Source of the DNA: Endomicrobiia bacterium
Lineage (GTDB): Bacteria; Elusimicrobiota; Endomicrobiia; PHAN01
Length of the DNA stretch: 5,601 nucleotides
Assembly: GCA_030018875.1 (NCBI GenBank)
Contig: JASEHK010000109.1
Span: forward strand, 1 to 5,601
Direction of reading: 5' to 3'
The notes under the pieces were generated by a model that saw nothing but the letters and a program-made list of their open reading frames with translations, was not told the DNA's origin and did no database searches. Made by a program: the position numbers and the translations under genes. Shown piece after piece: positions 1 to 5,132 of the stretch (positions within the stretch are counted from its first letter, which is position 1; each line of letters opens with the position of its first letter).

Positions 1-916
1 TATCGGAGAGGCCCGACGGGGCAGAATTGATTTTGGCCGAAGAAAAAGGTATGGGCGTAAAGTCGAAAGCGAGTTTTGTGTTGTATCTTCCGCCGAAATC
101 CCACGCCACGCCGAGGCCTATGTAAGCGGGCATATCCATATTCGCCTCGACGGAGCCGCTTTTCATCGTCAATGTCGTGGCGCCGTAATACGCGACCCCG
201 AGCCGCAGAGGCGCAAGTCCCGAATAAACCGCGCCGAAATCAAGACGCGACCCCGACACGCTTCTGTTGGACGATAATGATGTCACTATGGTATCCGTGC
301 CTCCGGATGAACTTATTTCCTTTTGGCTATAGTCAAGCGAGCCGGACAACATACTGTAAGACAATCCTACCGAAAACTGGTCAATAAACTTGAATGAAAC
401 GGCCGGGGTTATCCGATTGATGGCGCCGGCGGAAACCACCTCTTTGTAGCCGGTTCTCGTCGCAGGCGACGTAATCGAATAAAGTATCTGTTTGTGGCGA
501 TAATTATAATCGTTCAGCGGGGCGTATGCCAGACCGAAACCGAAGCGTCCGTCGGGCGTCGGGATAATGATAGCGAAATTATTCAGCGCGAAAGACGCAT
601 TCTCGTTGTAGTAACTTTTTTTGTCGCTCGTTACCGTGCGTTCCGTCACAGGAGCGTAGGCGAAAGCGAGCGTCATTTGTTTGGGACCCGCCCAATTCAT
701 CGTCGCGGGATTGTATAAAATCGTCGCGGCCTCGTCGGAACCGCCTATTCCGGTTCCGCCCATCGCGTATGAGCGCAGGCCGGAACCCACCACCATATCA
801 CCCATTCGCGCGGCTCCCAAATATGTGTAAGCATGCGCGGCGCCGACGGCGGAGAGCAAAACCGCGGCGGCGAACAAGCCCGGAAATAGAGTTGTTTTTG
901 CGATTGGTTTTCTCAT
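1..916 (-). CDS. PorV/FadL-like (OMPP1/UPF0164-type) outer-membrane protein, C-terminus outside window
   Basis: From ATG 916 the frame runs 305 codons to the left edge without a stop, so the gene is cut by the window end. It begins with a clear signal peptide (MRKPIAKTTLFPG, hydrophobic core AAAVLLSAVGA, AHA cleavage near residue 29). The family signature follows at about 48-75: LRSYAMGGTGIGG, then DEAATILYNPATMNWAG, the conserved Met-Gly-Gly and Asn-Pro-Ala blocks of FadL/PorV barrels. The rest is strand-like, with repeated short amphipathic segments such as MTLAFAYAPV, FGFGLAYAPL, FSVGLSYSML, LRLGVAYYGA and YIGLGVAWDF. It is expected in the outer membrane, either as a hydrophobic-compound channel (FadL type) or a T9SS-type cargo carrier (PorV type). 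It is a distant relative of the barrel in the fusion gene two places upstream, but shows no HhH module in the visible part. Its ATG is 18 nt beyond the preceding stop, so it belongs to the same operon. Confidence 0.87.
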   Translation of the reverse strand, partial: MRKPIAKTTLFPGLFAAAVLLSAVGAAHAYTYLGAARMGDMVVGSGLRSYAMGGTGIGGSDEAATILYNPATMNWAGPKQMTLAFAYAPVTERTVTSDKKSYYNENASFALNNFAIIIPTPDGRFGFGLAYAPLNDYNYRHKQILYSITSPATRTGYKEVVSAGAINRITPAVSFKFIDQFSVGLSYSMLSGSLDYSQKEISSSGGTDTIVTSLSSNRSVSGSRLDFGAVYSGLAPLRLGVAYYGATTLTMKSGSVEANMDMPAYIGLGVAWDFGGRYNTKLAFDFTPIPFSSAKINSAPSGLSD

Positions 917-926
917 ATCGTAGTTA

Positions 927-932
927 CCTCTC
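927..932 (-). promoter_or_regulatory. Shine-Dalgarno GAGAGG of the second PorV-like gene
   Basis: On the minus strand GAGAGG lies just after the TAA stop of the HhH-barrel gene and 10 nt before the ATG at 914-916. It supports this start and close co-transcription with the upstream gene. Confidence 0.6.
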
Positions 933-934
933 AC

Positions 935-3319
935 TTATCCGCCTTCCTGTCCCGACTCGTAAAACCGCTGGAACTGAGACGGATTCTCACCCTGCGAATC
1001 CGGACCCGCTGGCGCGGCGCGCTGTCTGGCAGCGCGGCGCGGCGTCGCGCCCCATTTGTGGTCGAACTGCACCTTAAACGTGTGTGTCGGGTAGTTGGCG
1101 CTTACGGTATAGAAATTTTCGTATCGCATCCAAATCGAACTGTTGCGGTCGAGTTTCTGCGATACCGCCAGATACCACCTTCGCCCTTTGCCCTTGCCTT
1201 GCGTCCAGAACATCGGCACCAGAACGCTGGGCCACATATCGTCTATGGATGACATAGAAAAATAAGGCGAATCAAAGAACATATAACGCAACGAAAACTT
1301 CATATCGCTCGTGACCTTATATCCCACGTCGAAATAACTCAGCCATCCAAACTCTTCGTAATTGTGGACGGGCACGATTTTGCGCGAATCGTCGAAGCGG
1401 ACTTTAAGTTGAACGCTCTTGTTGGGTTTGTAGGTTATCTGATAGCGGTTTCTGAGATAGCCCGCCAGAACATCCGAGGTTTCCGACGTCGAAACTCCGT
1501 CGGCGTCGGTATAAGTTATCTTTGCATTATCGTCGAAATAATGATTCCACGCGCGGTAATAAAGTTCATATTCTTTCGTGGGTTTATATTTGACGTCAAA
1601 CCAAAAATCGTTCGACGCGCCGGGAAAATTGACGGTGGCCTGCGGAATTTTGTAAACCACGGGCTTAAAAGAAATGTGGGTTTCCAAATTGCTCGCTTTG
1701 TAGAAAGTGCCTATGTAATTGCCGACTTGGTTATAGTCCTTGTCGCGCATAGCGCGCCCTCCGACGGCGGAGGAATGCGGGTTGATGTAGTCGGGGTCGT
1801 AATCCCAGTAAATAAAATAGAACGTGAGTTTGTTGACGGGATACATCATCTGGGCGAGCCATGCGTCGCCGCTTCTGGATGTGTCGTAAGGGGCTGTCAA
1901 AGAGATTTTGTCGCGGCCGCGCTCGGCGGATTTGGCGTATTCGCCGAACACGTTAACGCCCTTGACCCATGTCTGGAAATCTCCGCCGACAACCGTGTTG
2001 CCGTTGCCGCGAAATTTGTAAACCCCCGACGGATTGCCTGCGCCGTCCTGGGGATTTATCGTCGGAGAATAAATGGCATCATAGCCGATAAGGGAAATAT
2101 GGGTATTAGTGGCGAAGTTCCACTGAACGCGGCCCCCGAGCAATTCTTCGTAAAGATTGTTCTGACGGGCGATGTCCTTTACCGATGTGTTCGCGCCCAG
2201 GTCGTTCTTGGCGTCGTTCTCCAGGTCGAACTTCGCCGTGCCGTCGGTGTTGAGAGAGGAGTAAAGCCCTTTATAGGAATAGAAACCGGCCAAATCGAAG
2301 GAGAGCCATTTTTTCTCGACGGCAACGCCGCGAAAATAGGCGTTCGGATTGGTGCCTGTGTCCACCTTTGCGCCGCGCGCTTTGACCTTTATCGGGCGCA
2401 CTAACTCTCCGTAGGGATAATAGAAAACGAGACCCTGCGCGTACTGCAACTGATAATTGCCGGCGATGATTCTGTCGAAACCAAAGGCATCGTTGGCGCG
2501 CAGATAAAACTTTTTCAAGTGAAGCTCTCTCATCGTCTGATAGTCGAGCGCCGGCTCCCATCGGGCCGAATCCACGATAAAACCGGCCTCGTACTTTGAG
2601 CCGAAACGCAGGCGGGTGCGGTTATATATCTGCAGAGGGTTGTCGAACGGAGCGCTGACTTCGGGATTTTTGTCGGGCTTGGAGACGGATATGGACGGGC
2701 CGATGCGAAAGCGAATATCTCCGGCGAATATCTCGCGCTCCTCGGGACGAAACACTCTGACGTAAGGTGTTATACCCAGATAGATATCTTCCGTAATGCC
2801 CTTGATCTTCCTCAAATCCTCAACGCTCTTAAACGCCTCTCGTCTTCGCTGAAAGATAATCGCGTCGGCGATTTCGGAGGTAACGCCGGGAAGGTCCAGA
2901 AGGTCGGTCTTCTGCGCTACATTCAGAGCCAGCGGACGGGCGCGCAAATCCTCCAGCACAGAATCCTGGCCGCCGACGGCGTCAACAAGTCCCGTCGAGC
3001 CCTCGTCGTCGGCTTCGGGAACGTCACCCTCATAACTATCGTCATGGGCGGCGGAAACTAAAAACCGGTCTTTGACTTTGAGGTATATCTCTTCCGTGAC
3101 TCCGGCGACCAAGCGTAAATCATCAACGATTTTAAAAGGCGTCAGCGCGCGGCGAGAAATTATGGCCTGAGCGAGAGCGGGCGTGATACCGTCAATAGCG
3201 GAGAGTTCGGACGTGGAAGCCGTGTTAATGTCCACAAGTTCCGGAGCCGCGCGCAGAATGGCCGCCGCGGCGAATGCCATAAACACCGAAAAGGCGGCGA
3301 GACTGATTGCTTTTTTCAT
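935..3319 (-). CDS. Secreted HhH-barrel protein: two N-terminal ComEA-type HhH modules plus large outer-membrane beta-barrel
   Basis: The protein is 794 residues from ATG 3319; a TTG just before it would add one residue but sits too close to the ribosome site. Order of parts: signal peptide (MKKAISLAAFSVFMAF, cleavage near LRAA, residue 24 or so); HhH module 1 at about 26-89 (LVDINTASTSELSAIDGIT); acidic linker at about 91-127 (DDSYEGDVPEADDEG); HhH module 2 at about 128-189 (LDLPGVTSEIADAIIFQRR, then FKSVEDLRKIKGIT); then about 560 residues of alternating polar and aromatic strands (for example YELYYRAWNHYF, RRWYLAVSQKL, SIWMRYENFYTV) ending THTFKVQFDHKW, typical of an outer-membrane barrel; and a 38-residue Arg/Pro/Gln-rich tail. 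I recall HhH-plus-barrel proteins of roughly 650-700 residues in Bacteroidetes, where they are annotated only by the HhH motif; I could not verify homology. The HhH part resembles ComEA (DNA receptor) and also the SAM-like domain of the type II secretion protein GspK. Domain order is the mirror of the upstream gene. Confidence 0.87.
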   Translation of the reverse strand: MKKAISLAAFSVFMAFAAAAILRAAPELVDINTASTSELSAIDGITPALAQAIISRRALTPFKIVDDLRLVAGVTEEIYLKVKDRFLVSAAHDDSYEGDVPEADDEGSTGLVDAVGGQDSVLEDLRARPLALNVAQKTDLLDLPGVTSEIADAIIFQRRREAFKSVEDLRKIKGITEDIYLGITPYVRVFRPEEREIFAGDIRFRIGPSISVSKPDKNPEVSAPFDNPLQIYNRTRLRFGSKYEAGFIVDSARWEPALDYQTMRELHLKKFYLRANDAFGFDRIIAGNYQLQYAQGLVFYYPYGELVRPIKVKARGAKVDTGTNPNAYFRGVAVEKKWLSFDLAGFYSYKGLYSSLNTDGTAKFDLENDAKNDLGANTSVKDIARQNNLYEELLGGRVQWNFATNTHISLIGYDAIYSPTINPQDGAGNPSGVYKFRGNGNTVVGGDFQTWVKGVNVFGEYAKSAERGRDKISLTAPYDTSRSGDAWLAQMMYPVNKLTFYFIYWDYDPDYINPHSSAVGGRAMRDKDYNQVGNYIGTFYKASNLETHISFKPVVYKIPQATVNFPGASNDFWFDVKYKPTKEYELYYRAWNHYFDDNAKITYTDADGVSTSETSDVLAGYLRNRYQITYKPNKSVQLKVRFDDSRKIVPVHNYEEFGWLSYFDVGYKVTSDMKFSLRYMFFDSPYFSMSSIDDMWPSVLVPMFWTQGKGKGRRWYLAVSQKLDRNSSIWMRYENFYTVSANYPTHTFKVQFDHKWGATPRRAARQRAAPAGPDSQGENPSQFQRFYESGQEGG
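938..1051 (-). other. Arg/Pro/Gln-rich C-terminal tail after the last barrel strand
   Basis: After the strand ending FDHKW the frame continues for 38 residues beginning GATPRRAARQRAAPAG and ending FYESGQEGG. Outer-membrane barrels normally finish at the last strand with an aromatic residue, so this extension is atypical. No stop lies just beyond the W codon in the alternative frames, which argues against a simple recent frameshift. Confidence 0.65.
1013..1041. repeat. GC-rich inverted repeat inside the 3' end of the HhH-barrel gene
   Basis: The arms cgcgctg (1018-1024) and cagcgcg (1030-1036) flank a 5-nt loop, and after one mismatch four more pairs extend the stem, giving 11 of 12 pairs. 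It lies in the tail-coding region about 100 nt before the start of the next gene. It may fold in the mRNA, but the local GC-rich repeat composition could produce it by chance. Confidence 0.4.
2753..2938 (-). other. HhH module 2 of the HhH-barrel protein
   Basis: This encodes LALNVAQKTDLLDLPGVT, EIADAIIFQRR, then FKSVEDLRKIKGITEDIYLG and YVRVF. It is clearly a paralogous copy of the first module (shared phrases such as FK-V-DLR and T-E-IYL), probably an old internal duplication. Both hairpins again carry Thr instead of the second Gly. Confidence 0.85.
3053..3244 (-). other. HhH module 1 of the HhH-barrel protein
   Basis: This encodes the mature N-terminus: LVDINTASTSELSAIDGIT, ALAQAIISRR, then FKIVDDLRLVAGVTEEIY. 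It has the N-T-A opening and paired hairpins of the ComEA/GspK type. Both hairpins read Gly-Ile/Val-Thr where DNA-binding HhH motifs usually have a second glycine. Confidence 0.85.
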
Positions 3320-3326
3320 CAAAATA

Positions 3327-3329
3327 TCC
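3327..3329 (-). promoter_or_regulatory. Weak Shine-Dalgarno (GGA) of the HhH-barrel gene
   Basis: On the minus strand CGGA stands 7 nt before the ATG at 3317-3319 and only 4 nt before the in-frame TTG at 3320-3322. This favours the ATG as start. The site is short, so translation may be partly coupled to the upstream gene, which ends about 52 nt earlier. Confidence 0.4.
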
Positions 3330-3371
3330 GTCGAAACGTGCGCATAATAGCGGCGTATCCCAGATTTATAT

Positions 3372-5096
3372 TTATCTTGCCGTTATGGATTCTCTGACAT
3401 TTCCCAAAGTCCTGGCATCCACGCCGGGGACCTTAAGTATGTCGTCCACCGACGAGAAATTGCCCTCTTTGGCGCGATATCTTATAATGTTTTTGGCCTG
3501 CGTAGATGTAAATCCTATGACTTGGAGTTCCTGAGCGCCGGCGGTATTTATATCGAGCATATCGTCGGAGAGGGTCGCGGCGGATTTCTCCGGCGCGGCC
3601 GGCGCTACGGGCGACGAGGGCTTCATGGGCTCCGGCGTTTTGGCAGGAGCGACGGGATTAGGGGACTCGACAGGTTTTGACGGAACGGGAACCGCTGGAG
3701 CCGTCGGCAAAGCAGGAGCAATAACCGGCGCGGCAACTTTGGGCGTTTCGACGGGCACGGCCTTCGCCGGCGGAGGAACGACTGCCGGCGCGGCCTTGAC
3801 GGGAGCCGCTTTCACGGGCACGGGCGGCGGCGCGTCCTCATCGGGTTCGGGCTCGGGAGGTCCGTCGTCGTCGGAAACCTGCGGCGCGGGACGCGACAGC
3901 GGTTTTGACTGAGGCGTGGGCGCGGGCGGCTTGGACTGAGCCGAACCGTCGAAAACGAGATACGGCCTCATCCTTTCAAGTATCCTCTTGGTCATCCTCG
4001 GAACACCCATAAGGTCGTCGGCGGTCGTAAACGTTACGCCCTGATTGCGATGGTCTATTATTCTCTGGGCGGTAAGAGCGCCGACGCCGGGGATTTCCTT
4101 GAGATCTTCGGGTGTGGCGGTGTTTGGATTTACTTTGAGGTTTTTTACCTCTTCATACTGGGCTATGCGGCTTGCGGAAGCTCGCGTTGACGGAGCGCGG
4201 CGGGTCGCGCCGCGGCGGCGCGGCGGAGCAACGGGCGCCACATCCTGCTCCTCGGCTCCGAACTTCATACCCAGAGTGAAAAAGTTTTGGGTTTCGAGCA
4301 TGGGATGCGTGATAAGGGCATAAGCTATCTTAAAAATACCCGCATTGAATCCAAAACCGGCGGAAAACCCCGACGGGTTGGAGCGCGTGCCCGCGCGAAA
4401 AACGAAGTTTTTGGAGACATTTATCTCGGCGCCGCCGTGGTATGAAAGGTCCGTCGCAAGCAAATCCTTGCTTGTCTCAAGAAGCAGTATCACTCCGGCG
4501 GCCGGGTGATATGATGCCCCCATTCTGTAGACCTGCGGCAGAGGTTCTTCGGTGGAGCCGAGCATAGGGCCGGTTATATTGCCGGCGGAAAATCCCGCCG
4601 ACACATTATTCGACATGCCCGCATAAAAACCCACATCGAGCCCCATGCCGGCCGCGCCGCCAAAGGTCTTCATATCCACGGCCTGGTTTCTGATGTTGTA
4701 TCCGGCGTATACTTTGCGGGCAAGCGGGAACGAATGCGAAAGCGTCAACTCGGTTTCCTTATATATCGAGCCGCCGAACTGCGTGTAGGCGAAGCCGAGC
4801 GAACCGAGGGTTTTCGTCGGGAATGCCGCGGCCAAGGTCATATACGGAGCGTCGGGAAGATTAAAAAGCGAGGTCTGTGTCAGGGAAATGTCGGCGCCGG
4901 CCAAACCGCCCAGGGACGCGGGATTGTAAAATATGCCGTTGGCATCGTTAGCCACCGAAACGAATCCGCCGCCCATTGCCGCGGGACGCGCGGCGGGAAT
5001 TTTGTCCTCGAACGCGGCGCGCAAGGCGAGCGGTCTCGGCGCGACACAAAACATCAAGATGAAAAATATCGCGGACAGTATTCGTGGTTTCGTCAT
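3372..5096 (-). CDS. PorV/FadL-like outer-membrane barrel fused to two ComEA-type HhH modules through a Pro/Ala-rich linker
   Basis: The protein is 574 residues from the ATG at 5096; the open frame reaches an ATG at 5108, but that lacks a ribosome site. Order of parts: signal peptide (hydrophobic to about residue 25, cleavage near ALRAA); PorV/UPF0164-like barrel at about 28-282, with the family N-terminal block containing AAMGGGFVSVANDANGIFYN and NPASLGGL, and ending FTLGMKFG; Arg-rich segment at about 292-310; HhH module 1 at about 320-382 (NTATPEDLKEIPGVG, then AQRIIDHR); a linker of about 123 residues dominated by Pro, Ala, Val and Lys with an acidic patch (SDDDGPPEPEPDEDAP); and HhH module 2 at the extreme C-terminus (LDINTAGAQELQVIGF). 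PorV-like proteins sit in the outer membrane, and in the T9SS PorV delivers cargo. ComEA-type HhH modules typically bind DNA in the periplasm. A C-terminal HhH would face the periplasm if both barrel ends do. The fusion is unusual. Exact function is unknown: DNA capture, or a scaffold linking outer membrane to a periplasmic machine. Domain calls are firm, role is not. Confidence 0.88.
   Translation of the reverse strand: MTKPRILSAIFFILMFCVAPRPLALRAAFEDKIPAARPAAMGGGFVSVANDANGIFYNPASLGGLAGADISLTQTSLFNLPDAPYMTLAAAFPTKTLGSLGFAYTQFGGSIYKETELTLSHSFPLARKVYAGYNIRNQAVDMKTFGGAAGMGLDVGFYAGMSNNVSAGFSAGNITGPMLGSTEEPLPQVYRMGASYHPAAGVILLLETSKDLLATDLSYHGGAEINVSKNFVFRAGTRSNPSGFSAGFGFNAGIFKIAYALITHPMLETQNFFTLGMKFGAEEQDVAPVAPPRRRGATRRAPSTRASASRIAQYEEVKNLKVNPNTATPEDLKEIPGVGALTAQRIIDHRNQGVTFTTADDLMGVPRMTKRILERMRPYLVFDGSAQSKPPAPTPQSKPLSRPAPQVSDDDGPPEPEPDEDAPPPVPVKAAPVKAAPAVVPPPAKAVPVETPKVAAPVIAPALPTAPAVPVPSKPVESPNPVAPAKTPEPMKPSSPVAPAAPEKSAATLSDDMLDINTAGAQELQVIGFTSTQAKNIIRYRAKEGNFSSVDDILKVPGVDARTLGNVRESITAR
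3375..3563 (-). other. HhH module 2 (C-terminal) of the barrel-HhH fusion protein
   Basis: This encodes LDINTAGAQELQVIGF, then TQAKNIIRYR, then FSSVDDILKVPGVDARTL and ends ESITAR at the stop. The fold pattern is ComEA-like or GspK SAM-like. The first hairpin reads Gly-Phe-Thr and the second Gly-Val-Asp, so neither has the classic second glycine. Confidence 0.8.
3576..3944 (-). other. Pro/Ala-rich low-complexity linker of about 123 residues
   Basis: The encoded stretch is mainly Pro, Ala, Val, Lys and Glu with motifs such as PVKAAPVKAAP and PAPALPTAP-like units, plus one acidic patch near its start. Repeated amino-acid units use different synonymous codons (for example GTG AAA GCG GCT CCC against GTC AAG GCC GCG CCG), so this is not a fresh DNA repeat expansion. 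Linkers of this kind are extended and, as in TonB, can reach across the periplasm. Confidence 0.8.
3951..4139 (-). other. HhH module 1 of the barrel-HhH fusion protein
   Basis: This encodes a ComEA-like double HhH: an N-T-A motif, first hairpin LKEIPGVGALTAQRIIDHR, then FTTADDLMGVPRMTKRI. The first hairpin keeps the canonical Gly-Val-Gly turn, the only one in the window to do so; the second has Pro-Arg-Met in place of the glycines. Confidence 0.85.
4167..4223 (-). other. Arg-rich segment between barrel and first HhH module
   Basis: This encodes PRRRGATRRAPSTRASASR, seven Arg in nineteen residues, directly after the end of the barrel and before the first HhH module. Such a strongly basic stretch could contact nucleic acid, lipid headgroups or cell wall polymers. 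The underlying DNA is very GC-rich (runs of cgcggcg), so composition alone may contribute. Confidence 0.6.
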
Positions 5097-5102
5097 AAAA
5101 AA

Positions 5103-5106
5103 CCTC
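5103..5106 (-). promoter_or_regulatory. Shine-Dalgarno GAGG that sets the start of the PorV-HhH fusion gene
   Basis: On the minus strand GAGG is followed by six T and then ATG at 5094-5096, an ideal spacing of 6 nt. The upstream in-frame ATG at 5106-5108 has no purine-rich site before it and overlaps this GAGG, so the downstream ATG is the likelier start. Confidence 0.7.
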
Positions 5107-5110
5107 ATAT

Positions 5111-5128
5111 TGTCGGGCGAGGCCGACA
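5111..5128. other. Intergenic hairpin between the first two genes
   Basis: A perfect 6-bp inverted repeat (tgtcgg / ccgaca) with a 6-nt loop lies between the stop codon at 5133-5135 and the start of the next gene. On the minus strand, the direction of the operon, no U-run follows it, so it is not a canonical Rho-independent terminator for these genes. On the plus strand it is followed by g and five T, which resembles a weak terminator facing antisense transcription. The stem is short and could be chance. Confidence 0.3.
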
Positions 5129-5132
5129 GTTT

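Noticed and set aside
1364..2404. 346-codon open frame on the plus strand
   Set aside because: It lies wholly antisense to the barrel region of the HhH-barrel gene. The minus-strand protein has a signal peptide, recognisable domains and barrel strands, while this frame shows no family features. High GC commonly leaves such shadows.
3320..3371. Possible promoter in the gap before the HhH-barrel gene (TATTAT on the minus strand)
   Set aside because: No fitting -35 element stands about 17 nt upstream, and the gap is short within a co-oriented gene set. The A/T-rich hexamer alone is not enough.
3625..3912. Gly/Ala/Thr/Ser-rich plus-strand frame that looks like a low-complexity surface protein
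   Set aside because: It is the antisense reading of the Pro/Ala linker; the low complexity is a mirror of the real linker codons.
3586..3920. Possible tandem DNA repeat or CRISPR-like pattern
   Set aside because: The periodicity is in amino-acid composition only. There is no constant repeat with regular spacers, and synonymous codons differ between units.
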